63,157 bases of DNA, taken from assembly GCA_017434855.1 (NCBI GenBank), contig JAFRUA010000020.1, positions 1-63,157 of the forward strand. The letters are read 5' to 3'. Below are positions 7,618 through 18,014 of the stretch, piece after piece; the first letter of the stretch is position 1, and every line of letters starts with the position of its first letter. Both the position numbers and the translations under genes were made by a program. The notes under the pieces are model-generated. The model was not told the origin of the DNA. It saw only the letters and a list, made by a program, of their open reading frames with translations, and did no database searches. Source of the stretch: Clostridia bacterium. Lineage in GTDB: Bacteria; Bacillota; Clostridia; Oscillospirales; Acutalibacteraceae.

Positions 7618-9510
7618 TCACATGTTCTGAAGATAATAGATGTAGCCGTAGACCGCAAGGACCGGCGGGAATTTTTCAACCAGCTTGTTGACCTTGATAA
7701 AGCCCTGCGCTTCAGCGTCGTCCTCGGCGCCGACGTGCCAGAAGTCGGGCGGCGCGTAACGGATGACGTCCCGGTCGATCGCGGTGAGGTCCTCATAGGT
7801 AAACTCCTGCAGGATCGTGACGCCGGCGTCGAGCAGATCGTGATAGAGCTGTTCCTGATTGTCTGCGCGGCGCAGGTTCAGGTGAGAGAATTCACCCTTG
7901 GCGGCGTTGGCCTTCCACCAGCGCCAGCACAGCTCCGAACGCTCGATATTCGCGCGCTGCTCTTCATTGGCCAGTTGTTTTGCCAGCCAAAAGTCCAGGT
8001 CGATCTGTGCAACGGTTGCCGAAAGGATCGGGCGCATGGTGCCCCAGGAGCTGTAAAGAAAAGTCATGTGGCCGTCAAAGCTCCCGGCAGACCGGGTAAA
8101 GGTATCGATGACGTTGCGCATCATGGGCCAGCCCTTGCCGTAATACGCCTTGAGAAAGCCGTTGACCTCGCTGCTCAGGTCGCAGTACGGGTCCTGCATA
8201 CACTTCGAGATCATGTAGGCACGCAGCTCACCGAACTCCGTATCACAGTTGTCAATGAAATAGTTGCCCTCCACAAAAACGCCCTTGACGTTGTTTTCAT
8301 AGAAAATCTGCATGTTCCGCTGGATCACGCCGAAGTTCGGCATCACCGTGCAGGGGTGCAGATAGTGCGTTGCGTAATCCCAGATATACAGGCGGCCGCA
8401 GATTTTCGACCACGTCTGCAGGTCATTGTAAAACGAACTGTTGCACGCTTCGTCATACGGGTGCGCCATGCAGCAGAAGATGGAGCACAGGCGCACGATC
8501 ACGTTGTCGCGCGGTACGATGCCCTCGGGCGGCGTCTGCGTATACTGATACGCAAAGGTATCAATGGCCACGTTGTCATAGCCCTTTTCTTTCACAACGT
8601 CGGCAATCTGATTCACAAAGTTCAGCATGGTTGCCGACCGTGCGCCGCCGTGCGCTGCTTCAAAGGCCTTGCAGGCTTCGCATTCGCAGTATTCCTGGTT
8701 GTCGTTCTGTGTGACCGAAACGATCTGCAGCGGCGCAGACGGGTCGTGCTCTTCTTCCAGAATTTTCAATACATTGTTCGTGCAGATCTCCAGCACGTCC
8801 GGATTCATCAGGCAGGGCTGCTCTGCCGTCCGCTCGCCATTGTGCAGCGCAAGGTATTCCGGGTGGCTTTCCGCATACGTTTCGGTTTCGCAAAGGCCGC
8901 CGATTGTGTGGCAAAAGCCGCCCAGATAACAGACCGCGCCGCCCATTTCCGCAGGGATAAAACGATTGGACCCGGAGGTCAGCCCGTTCGCCAAGGAATA
9001 TTCCAGGTCATGCGGGCTGCGCCAGTCGGTTTCGGTGTATTCAAAGTACGGCTCATAGACGATGTCGGTGCTTGCCGGGATGCGGATGCGCTCTGCTTTC
9101 GGCAGCACGGTGATCGTTGAGGTATAGACCTTGCGGCCGCAGAATTCCTCAAGGAAACGGTACGCCGCGATCTGCAGCCCGCGCTGCGCGGTCCCGTTGA
9201 TGTGGATGTTGCCGTCGATGACTTTGATGCGGTACCCGTTGTCGGCAACACCGGAAACGTCGGCCGATGACGCGGAACCGACGGCAATGTAGTTTCCGCT
9301 CGCTTCCGTGACGGTGCGGACATCCGCGCCAAAGACCTCGCTCAGGGTGCTTCTCAGCTTTTCTGCCGTAAAGCTTTCATAGCTTGTGGGCGAAGCGGGA
9401 ACCAAAACGGACCAGGACGCGTCGACGGAAATCTTTTCTTTGGCAAGCGCCATGGGCGCCGCACAGAGCAGCAGACAGACGATCAAAACAGCACAGACGA
9501 TTTTTTTCAT
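7618..9510 (-). CDS. Secreted DUF4838-type glycosidase-like protein
   Basis: This 630-residue protein starts with a signal peptide (cleavage likely after ALA, residue 23). Residues about 25-140 resemble the N-terminal domain of alpha-glucuronidase (GH67-like), and the rest fits DUF4838: NDNQEYCECEACKAFE and the TFAYQYTQTPP region are typical. DUF4838 proteins occur in carbohydrate-utilisation loci of gut bacteria; the substrate is unknown. The ATG at 9510 follows AAAGGAGG. It is exported, with no anchor visible. Four cysteines cluster in the CECEACK motif and might bind metal. It is the first gene of a possible pair with the PARG-like gene. Confidence 0.83.
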   Translation of the reverse strand: MKKIVCAVLIVCLLLCAAPMALAKEKISVDASWSVLVPASPTSYESFTAEKLRSTLSEVFGADVRTVTEASGNYIAVGSASSADVSGVADNGYRIKVIDGNIHINGTAQRGLQIAAYRFLEEFCGRKVYTSTITVLPKAERIRIPASTDIVYEPYFEYTETDWRSPHDLEYSLANGLTSGSNRFIPAEMGGAVCYLGGFCHTIGGLCETETYAESHPEYLALHNGERTAEQPCLMNPDVLEICTNNVLKILEEEHDPSAPLQIVSVTQNDNQEYCECEACKAFEAAHGGARSATMLNFVNQIADVVKEKGYDNVAIDTFAYQYTQTPPEGIVPRDNVIVRLCSIFCCMAHPYDEACNSSFYNDLQTWSKICGRLYIWDYATHYLHPCTVMPNFGVIQRNMQIFYENNVKGVFVEGNYFIDNCDTEFGELRAYMISKCMQDPYCDLSSEVNGFLKAYYGKGWPMMRNVIDTFTRSAGSFDGHMTFLYSSWGTMRPILSATVAQIDLDFWLAKQLANEEQRANIERSELCWRWWKANAAKGEFSHLNLRRADNQEQLYHDLLDAGVTILQEFTYEDLTAIDRDVIRYAPPDFWHVGAEDDAEAQGFIKVNKLVEKFPPVLAVYGYIYYLQNM

Positions 9511-9556
9511 TGCAGAGGCCTCCTTTGGTTCTATCCATACTAGACGATGCGCGTGT

Positions 9557-10054
9557 TCATGTTGTTTTCTCGGTTCCCGTTCGGATCAGGTGTCCTTCCT
9601 GCACCGCCGCGATGGTCGCAGCCACGCAGACAACGGCGGCACTGTACCTCAAATCAATAACTGCAAGTGTCAGCGGAAAAAGGAACAGCAGCCCGCCCGT
9701 CACCTTGTTCATTACGGTGTGCGGGGCGACCATTTCCTTTCGCATGACATATCCGGAAATCAAGTTGATCGCCTTGATCACGGCGATCCCGATGATCCAA
9801 ACGAACAGCCAGGCCGGCACCTGAATGGCAGGAATCAGTTTTATCAGACACACAACGACCAAAACAAAATCCGCAGCCGTATCCAGCTTTGCGCCGAACG
9901 CGCTGACGGTACCGGTTTTCCTCGCCACGGCGCCATCGATCATATCGGTGATTCCGGCAGCAATATAGAGCGCCAAAAACGCCGGAGAGAATGCCGGAAA
10001 GAACAGCAGCGCAACGCTGAGCACGATCCTGAGTCCGGTTATAATATTCGCCAT
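9557..10054 (-). CDS. CDP-alcohol phosphatidyltransferase family protein
   Basis: This 165-residue membrane protein has the CDP-alcohol phosphotransferase signature D-x2-D-G-x2-A-R-x8-G-x3-D-x3-D as DMIDGAVARKTGTV followed by SAFGAKLDTAAD (about residues 37-62). Five to six hydrophobic helices are visible. Such enzymes join a CDP-diacylglycerol to an alcohol such as glycerol phosphate; the actual head group is unknown, and the essential pgsA is probably elsewhere. Its ATG at 10054 lies one base after the stop of the VOC gene, so the two form an operon. Confidence 0.85.
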   Translation of the reverse strand: MANIITGLRIVLSVALLFFPAFSPAFLALYIAAGITDMIDGAVARKTGTVSAFGAKLDTAADFVLVVVCLIKLIPAIQVPAWLFVWIIGIAVIKAINLISGYVMRKEMVAPHTVMNKVTGGLLFLFPLTLAVIDLRYSAAVVCVAATIAAVQEGHLIRTGTEKTT

Positions 10055-10055
10055 G

Positions 10056-10418
10056 TTACATCGGTGTCCCCACTTCGATCAGATTTCCGTCCGGATCATA
10101 AAAGCGTATGACCTTCTGCCCCCAGGTGTGGGTCATCAGCCGATTCACATATTTCACATCCGGATCATACTTCTCCAGTTTTTCTATGAATCCCTCAATA
10201 TTTGATTCCTCAAAATAGAGCTCGCAGGCATTGTTCTCCGGAATGATCTCTCTTTCGAGAAACGCTTTCCAGTATTTCTCTTCCTGCAGCACCAATCCTT
10301 CCGTCAGGATCATATTCCCGTCATTGTCAAGGACCGTCTCAAGGCCGAACAGATCGTGATAGAACCGTCTGGATCTCTCGATGTCTTTCACGACGATCAG
10401 TACGTTTTTCAGTTTCAT
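10056..10418 (-). CDS. VOC (glyoxalase/bleomycin-resistance) family protein
   Basis: This 120-residue protein has two beta-alpha-beta-beta-beta modules: KLKNVLIVVKDIERSRRFYH at the start and VIRFYDPDGNLIEVG at the end, the standard vicinal-oxygen-chelate pattern with a metal-binding Glu in the last strand. Substrate and reaction cannot be read from sequence. The ATG at 10418 follows AAGAAGGG. It is less G+C-rich than the core genes. It precedes the CDP-alcohol transferase gene by one base. Confidence 0.83.
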   Translation of the reverse strand: MKLKNVLIVVKDIERSRRFYHDLFGLETVLDNDGNMILTEGLVLQEEKYWKAFLEREIIPENNACELYFEESNIEGFIEKLEKYDPDVKYVNRLMTHTWGQKVIRFYDPDGNLIEVGTPM

Positions 10419-10472
10419 CGTTTTCCCTTCTTCAGACCAACGCCCGGTTTATCCGTTTGTTTCCTGCTTCCC

Positions 10473-10752
10473 ATCCGTATTCCGGATACCGTGTCCGGTC
10501 TTTCGGGCCGTTCCACAAACACCGGACAAAATGATTTGACGCTGCGCGTCGTGAAGTGGCTGCGCCATGATTTCTCGCTTCACTCCGTAATTTGAATTGC
10601 GCCTTGATGCCCCGCAGGGCAATTCATGGCCGCGGGCCAATTCATGCCGTCAGGCAATTCATGCCGTCAGGCCAATTCATGCCGTCAGGCAATTCACGCG
10701 CCGACAGGCGCAATTCATTGCTTGCAAAGCAAACAGACGCACTCCACATGCC
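10473..10752. repeat. Direct repeat copy A with mini-hairpin array and a duplicate of the rlmD 3' end
   Basis: This 280-base block is nearly identical to 11574-11836. Its left part (CCGTATTCCGGATACCG... onward) is unique-looking; its middle is an array of short inverted repeats joined by AATTCAT: GCCC-CGCA-GGGC, GGCC-GCG-GGCC, three GCC-GTCA-GGC(C), GCGCC-GACA-GGCGC and TGCTT-GCA-AAGCA. Its right end (10715-10750) reads on the minus strand as HVECVCLLCKQ-stop, the exact C-terminus of the methyltransferase at 11799-12992. No gene is seen in 10419-10847 besides this. Copy A has one more hairpin unit than copy B. Confidence 0.88.
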
Positions 10753-10847
10753 TTGGGACAATAGGGTGAATAAAAATGGCATTATCTACGCTGACCATAC
10801 GACCCTCGACGTCAGGAATATGCCGTTGATCACAATCAGAAAAACCG

Positions 10848-11444
10848 TTAATCTTCACGTTGTTCAGCTTTGTAAATCCCCCAATCGGCAAACATTTCAG
10901 GGATGGAGAATACGTCTTTTCCGTCCGTAGCAATACGCTCTGACCTACCGGGGTGATCCTGCGAAAAAGTATCCCAAGCAGTCACGATATGTTCTCTTCT
11001 TGTAATCTCATGATCTGCCATAAAATTGATGTATTGCCCGATGTTCCTGCTGAAAATGGTTGTTACATTATATTTGCCGAACATTATCTCATCGTTTGAT
11101 TCATGACAGCCGAAGCCGAAGGAACACAGCCCGTCATTGACCATCAAATCTCCGATACGAAGAAGTATCGTCAATGCTTCTTCATTTGAACATCCGTCAA
11201 TATAGTAAACGTCCTTATGCAGTTTTTCCACGACACCAGGCCTAATCTCTTTCTCATCGTACTGTTTAGAGGGCAATTCAAGAATAAAGAAGAGCGGCTC
11301 TTCATGAATGCAAATAAAATGTTCGATTACCGTCCTGATTTTATCCGCCGATATGTTTGCGATGATTTGATTCTCCGTCAGCATGTACTCCTCGAAAAGT
11401 TTTTCGGGAAAAGGGACTTTACATCCTGCTCTAAGTACAAGCAT
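10848..11444 (-). CDS. Uncharacterised protein, probable cargo between direct repeats
   Basis: This 198-residue protein is not assigned to a characterised family. It has no signal peptide or membrane helix; the middle contains VYYIDGCSNEEALTILLRIG and LCSFGFGCHESNDEIMFGKYN as consecutive conserved-looking stretches, and the C-terminal third is acidic. The ATG at 11444 follows AAAGGAGG. The gene is clearly more A+T-rich than its neighbours and lies between two 263-280-base direct repeats that duplicate the 3' end of the next methyltransferase gene, which suggests it arrived as a cassette. An immunity or stress-related role is possible but nothing in the sequence shows it. Confidence 0.75.
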   Translation of the reverse strand: MLVLRAGCKVPFPEKLFEEYMLTENQIIANISADKIRTVIEHFICIHEEPLFFILELPSKQYDEKEIRPGVVEKLHKDVYYIDGCSNEEALTILLRIGDLMVNDGLCSFGFGCHESNDEIMFGKYNVTTIFSRNIGQYINFMADHEITRREHIVTAWDTFSQDHPGRSERIATDGKDVFSIPEMFADWGIYKAEQRED

Positions 11445-11481
11445 TGTTCTCAGCCTCCTTTTTACATCTATTCTGTAGCCT

Positions 11482-11550
11482 CTACTCGGCTCGAGTGATC
11501 AACGTGATTGTCTCCACATGCCCCGTGTGCGGGAACATGTCCACGGGTAT
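11482..11550 (-). pseudogene. Remnant of an rlmD-type methyltransferase C-terminus
   Basis: On the minus strand this piece reads IPVDMFPHTGHVETITLIT then RAE and a stop at 11482-11484. It matches the last 20 residues of RlmD/RumA proteins and shares the VDMFPHTGHVE core, at DNA level nearly exactly, with the intact gene at 11799-12992, but has a different final segment. No upstream coding continuation exists. It looks like the tail of a second, lost or displaced methyltransferase gene. Confidence 0.7.
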
Positions 11551-11573
11551 TGTCAGTTCGTTTTCTTCTTCAC

Positions 11574-11836
11574 ATCCGTATTCCGGATACCGTGTCCGGT
11601 CTTTCGGGCCGTTCCACAAACACCGGACAAAATGATTTGACGCTGCGCGTCGTGAAGTGGCTGCGCCATGATTCCTCGCTTCGCTCCGTGATTTGAATTG
11701 CGCCTTGATGCCTCGCAGGGCAATTCATGCCGTCAGGCCAATTCATGCCGTCAGGCCAATTCATGCCGTCAGGCAATTCACGCGCCGACAGGCGCAATTC
11801 ATTGCTTGCAAAGCAAACAGACGCACTCCACATGCC
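11574..11836. repeat. Direct repeat copy B overlapping the rlmD 3' end
   Basis: This is the 263-base partner of 10473-10752, with the same order of parts but one fewer AATTCAT-linked hairpin (three GCC-GTCA-GGC units in place of the GGCC-GCG-GGCC unit plus three). Its last 38 bases are the 3' end of the coding sequence at 11799-12992, so the stop codon of that gene lies inside the hairpin array. Confidence 0.88.
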
Positions 11837-12992
11837 CCGTGTGCGGGAACATGTCCACGGGCTGGATCTTTTGAACCTTGTACCCGTGTTTGCAAAGAAA
11901 CACGAGGTCCCTTGCCTGTGTCTCCGGGTTACAGGAGATATATACCACACGTTTCGGCGCAAGGGCGACCACGCTTTTGAGGAACGGCAGGTCGCTGCCC
12001 GCGCGGGGCGGGTCCATAAACACCACGTCCGCCCGCTCGCCCGCCTTTGCGGCCTCGGTCATGAAGCGGCCGGCGTCGGCGCAGACGAAGCGGGCATTGT
12101 CGGCACGGTTCAGCTTTGCGTTGGTTTTTGCGTCGCGCACGGCGTCGGCATTCAGCTCCACGCCGACCACCTGCTTTGCGTGCTTTGCGGCGCAAAGGCC
12201 GATCGTTCCAATGCCGCAATAGGCGTCCAGCACCGTTTCCTGCCCCGTCAGGCCGGCAAACGCCATCGCCTTGCCATAGAGCACCTCGGTCTGCACGGGG
12301 TTGATCTGATAAAACGACCGCGGCGAAATGCGAAATGTGCAGCCGCACAGCGTGTCGGTGATCCAGCCCTTGCCGTACCACACAACGGACCGCTCGCCAA
12401 GCACCAGGCTGGTCTTTGCGCCGTTGACGTTCTGGACCACGGTCGTCAGCTCCGGGTGCTTTGCCAGCAGCGCCTTGAGAAAATCGTGCTTTTTCGGAAA
12501 CTGCGCCGTGGGCGTGACCAGCACCGCCATGACCTCGCCGCTTTGAAAACCGCGCCGCACCAGCACATGCCGCAGCAGACCCTTGCCGGTGTCTTCGTTG
12601 TACGGCGAAAGGCGGAACTGCCGCAGCAGCGCGCGGATTGTCACGATGACCGCGTCCGCCGTTTCATCCTCCAGCAGGCAGTCGTCCACACACACGATGC
12701 GGTGGCTTGCCGACTGATAGACGCCGGAAATGATCTTGCCGCCGCGCGTCAGGCCAAAGGCCGCCTGCACCTTGTTGCGGTAATGCAGCGGGCGCGCCAT
12801 GCCGATGATCTCGTCCACATGGCCAAAGGAAGAAAGCAGCCGAATGCACTTCGCCTGCTTGAAAGAAAGCTGTTCGTCGTATGTCATGTTCTGCAGCTGG
12901 CAGCCGCCGCACTTTTTATACAGCGGGCAGCCGTTGCCCCGGCCGCCCTTTTGCGGGGCAGCGGGGCGCTTTTTGATTTCGGGGCCGCTCAC
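11799..12992 (-). CDS. rlmD: 23S rRNA (uracil-5-)-methyltransferase, RlmD/RumA family
   Basis: This 397-residue enzyme methylates uridine C5 in 23S rRNA with S-adenosylmethionine. The N-terminal cluster CPLYKKCGGCQLQ with the later CVDDC supplies cysteines for the Fe-S cluster of this family; the SAM site is VLDAYCGIGTIGL (about residue 250), and the catalytic Cys is in VYISCNPETQARDL. The usual N-terminal TRAM domain is missing, which is common in short clostridial versions. The start is GTG at 12992, overlapping the stop of the preceding small gene (GTGA). The exact target uridine cannot be told. Its last 13 codons are duplicated at 10715-10752 beyond a cargo gene. Confidence 0.88.
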   Translation of the reverse strand: MSGPEIKKRPAAPQKGGRGNGCPLYKKCGGCQLQNMTYDEQLSFKQAKCIRLLSSFGHVDEIIGMARPLHYRNKVQAAFGLTRGGKIISGVYQSASHRIVCVDDCLLEDETADAVIVTIRALLRQFRLSPYNEDTGKGLLRHVLVRRGFQSGEVMAVLVTPTAQFPKKHDFLKALLAKHPELTTVVQNVNGAKTSLVLGERSVVWYGKGWITDTLCGCTFRISPRSFYQINPVQTEVLYGKAMAFAGLTGQETVLDAYCGIGTIGLCAAKHAKQVVGVELNADAVRDAKTNAKLNRADNARFVCADAGRFMTEAAKAGERADVVFMDPPRAGSDLPFLKSVVALAPKRVVYISCNPETQARDLVFLCKHGYKVQKIQPVDMFPHTGHVECVCLLCKQ

Positions 12993-13105
12993 TTGACGCG
13001 CTGTCCGTACTTTTTCATCACGCGGCGCACGGCCAGGTGCAGCGCCAGCAGCGTCAGTGCGCCGCAGGCCGCGGCAATGGGGTTGCTTTTTTGTTTTTTC
13101 ATCAT
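12989..13105 (-). CDS. Small single-helix membrane protein
   Basis: A 38-residue open frame starts at ATG 13105 behind GAGGTGACG and reads MMKKQKSNP, a hydrophobic helix IAAACGALTLLALHLAV, then a basic tail RRVMKKYGQRVK. Its TGA overlaps the GTG start of the methyltransferase, which implies translational coupling. No family is recognised. A membrane peptide with the basic tail in the cytoplasm is the simplest reading; it may mainly serve to deliver ribosomes to the next gene. Confidence 0.6.
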   Translation of the reverse strand: MMKKQKSNPIAAACGALTLLALHLAVRRVMKKYGQRVK

Positions 13106-13112
13106 CGTCACC

Positions 13113-16226
<3,114 letters not shown>

Positions 16227-16253
16227 TCAAGGGGATTCAAAGTAAACCTCCGA

Positions 16254-16411
16254 TCCGCGTAGGGGCGGACCGATGTGTCCGCCCAAACCGTTGCGAAAAG
16301 CCCACATTGTAAGCGCCGAACACTGATCGGTGAAGATCATCCACAACCCGGCGCTTATAGTGGTTGGCGATCCGTGTCCTGGGCGGACACATCGGTCCGC
16401 CCCTACGCGGA
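16254..16411. repeat. Palindromic element with 32-bp perfect inverted arms
   Basis: The arms 16254-16285 and 16380-16411 are exact complements and contain GGGGCGGACCGATGTGTCCG, itself partly palindromic. Between them lies a second nested inverted pair (TAAGCGCCG at 16319 region and CGGCGCTTA at about 16350). No open frame is present. It occupies most of the 307-base gap between the beta-galactosidase start and the ABC permease end. Size and structure fit a non-autonomous mobile element or a large transcript hairpin. Confidence 0.8.
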
Positions 16412-16461
16412 ATATAACGTTTCTTAAGCTGACAGCCTTGACCGCAGCGGGAATGGTATTC

Positions 16462-17271
16462 TTATTTCACGTTGACCTTGCGCTCCATGATATAGCCGGT
16501 GATGAACAGCATCACAGCGGAAATCAGGAACATAAAGATCAGACCGCCGACGCCCATCAAGCTGGTCGTACCGTCAGGCTTGACCGCTTGCAGTGACAGT
16601 GACTGGGATGCAAACCGAACGGACAGCGGAATGGCTCTTGTCAGCCTTGATTGAATGATGTTTGAAACAATATACGTTGCGAAAAAGATCAGAAATCCAA
16701 AAATCATCGGGTGCTTCTGCAGCGGACGGGTGTTGGCGACGGTGGTGGAAAAATACACCATGCTCACAAACATCAGGATGATGACAATAATATTCACAAC
16801 AAAGAACACCACAGCCTGTACGACGGCCGTGCTCGTCGGCTCCAGCTCCTGGAACATCTGACGGAACATGTTGACCAGTTCTGCATATTCCTCCTGCACC
16901 CACTGTTTCATGTTGAGGAAAAAGCCGATCCAGCAGCCAACCATAATCAGGTTGCTGATGATGATCCAGAAGAAGGAGACCAGAACCTTGGAAAACAGAA
17001 GCATCGGTCCGCTCACCGGAAGGGTGAACGTCAGATAGCCCTGTTCTTTATAGAGCGTATCGTTGAAATTCTTAATTACAAGCACCACGGCCATCAGCAC
17101 GCTGATGCCGCCGACCAGCAGCAAGACCAGAGAAGCAATGAAATTCATGCGCTCCACTCTCAAAAGGAGCGTCGCGATCATCAGAAGAATCACGATCCCG
17201 GCAGAGGCAAGCAGTACCAGAAAATACCGGCTGGATTGTTTGATTTCGTTTTTCATCAGCTTACCAAGCAT
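16462..17271 (-). CDS. ABC transporter permease
   Basis: This 269-residue protein has six hydrophobic segments (near residues 17-37, 46-66, 95-118, 150-175, 190-208 and 240-262) and a cytoplasmic LYKEQGYLTFTLPVSG motif between helices 2 and 3, typical of ABC-2-type exporter permeases. The start at 17271 lies inside the end of the ATPase gene (11-base overlap), so the two are translated together. The exported substrate is unknown; antimicrobial-peptide efflux or a stress response are common roles for this two-gene form. Confidence 0.85.
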   Translation of the reverse strand: MLGKLMKNEIKQSSRYFLVLLASAGIVILLMIATLLLRVERMNFIASLVLLLVGGISVLMAVVLVIKNFNDTLYKEQGYLTFTLPVSGPMLLFSKVLVSFFWIIISNLIMVGCWIGFFLNMKQWVQEEYAELVNMFRQMFQELEPTSTAVVQAVVFFVVNIIVIILMFVSMVYFSTTVANTRPLQKHPMIFGFLIFFATYIVSNIIQSRLTRAIPLSVRFASQSLSLQAVKPDGTTSLMGVGGLIFMFLISAVMLFITGYIMERKVNVK

Positions 17272-17962
17272 TTTTAAAGACCTCCTTGAAGACGTTCTCG
17301 ACGGTGTTGCCCTTTTTGCGGATGTGCTCCACCTCTTCGTTCACGATCAGGTGGCCCTGATTGATCATCAGCACGCGGTCAAAGATGTATTCCACGTCGC
17401 TGATCAGGTGGGTCGACAGCAGAATGGTGGAATCCTTGGTGTGGTTTTCAAGGATCAGGTCCAGGATTCTGGACCGGGCCGCCGGGTCCACGCCGCCAAG
17501 CGGTTCGTCCAGGATATAGAGCTGGGCGTTGCGGCACAGCACCAGCAGCAGCCGCAGCTTTTCCTTCTGGCCCTTGGACATGGTCTTCATGCGCTGCTTC
17601 ATATCCAACCCGAACTGCTCGGTCATCTTGATCGCCTTTTCTTTGTCAAAATCCTTGAAGAAATCGGCAAAGTAGTTGATGGCGTTCATCGGGCGCATCC
17701 AGTCCGGCAGATAGTTGTTTTCCGACAGATAGGCCACAATGCTTTTGGTATAGGGGCCGGGCGCCTGGCCGTCGATCTTGATCGTGCCGCTGTAATCCTT
17801 GATCAGACCGGTCAGCGTTTTGATCAGCGTGGTTTTGCCGCAGCCGTTCGGCCCCAGCAGGCCGATGATCTGCGAGCGGTCGGCAGAAAAGCTGACGCCG
17901 TCGAGCACAACCTTGCTGCCATAGGATTTTTTGAGATTTTCTACTGAAATCAATTTTTCCAT
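17261..17962 (-). CDS. ABC transporter ATP-binding protein
   Basis: This 233-residue ATPase has Walker A GPNGCGKTTL, a Q-loop segment, the signature MSKGQKEKLRLLL (signature Gly-Gln kept, Ser-Lys instead of Ser-Gly), Walker B LYILDEPLGGVD and the H-loop STHLI. The start is the ATG at 17962, about ten bases after AAAGGTG; a GTG at 17977 would lie within that site. It is the first gene of a two-gene ABC exporter with the downstream permease. A GntR-type regulator often precedes such pairs but is absent here. Confidence 0.92.
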   Translation of the reverse strand: MEKLISVENLKKSYGSKVVLDGVSFSADRSQIIGLLGPNGCGKTTLIKTLTGLIKDYSGTIKIDGQAPGPYTKSIVAYLSENNYLPDWMRPMNAINYFADFFKDFDKEKAIKMTEQFGLDMKQRMKTMSKGQKEKLRLLLVLCRNAQLYILDEPLGGVDPAARSRILDLILENHTKDSTILLSTHLISDVEYIFDRVLMINQGHLIVNEEVEHIRKKGNTVENVFKEVFKNAW

Positions 17963-18014
17963 GATTGAAGAAATCACCTTTCTTTATAGAGTTCTATCTT
18001 CACGGCCTGCCGCA

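Noticed and set aside
10640-10730. Possible CRISPR array in the AATTCAT-linked repeats
   Set aside because: The constant part is only seven bases and the variable parts are self-complementary hairpins, not spacers; there are no cas genes.
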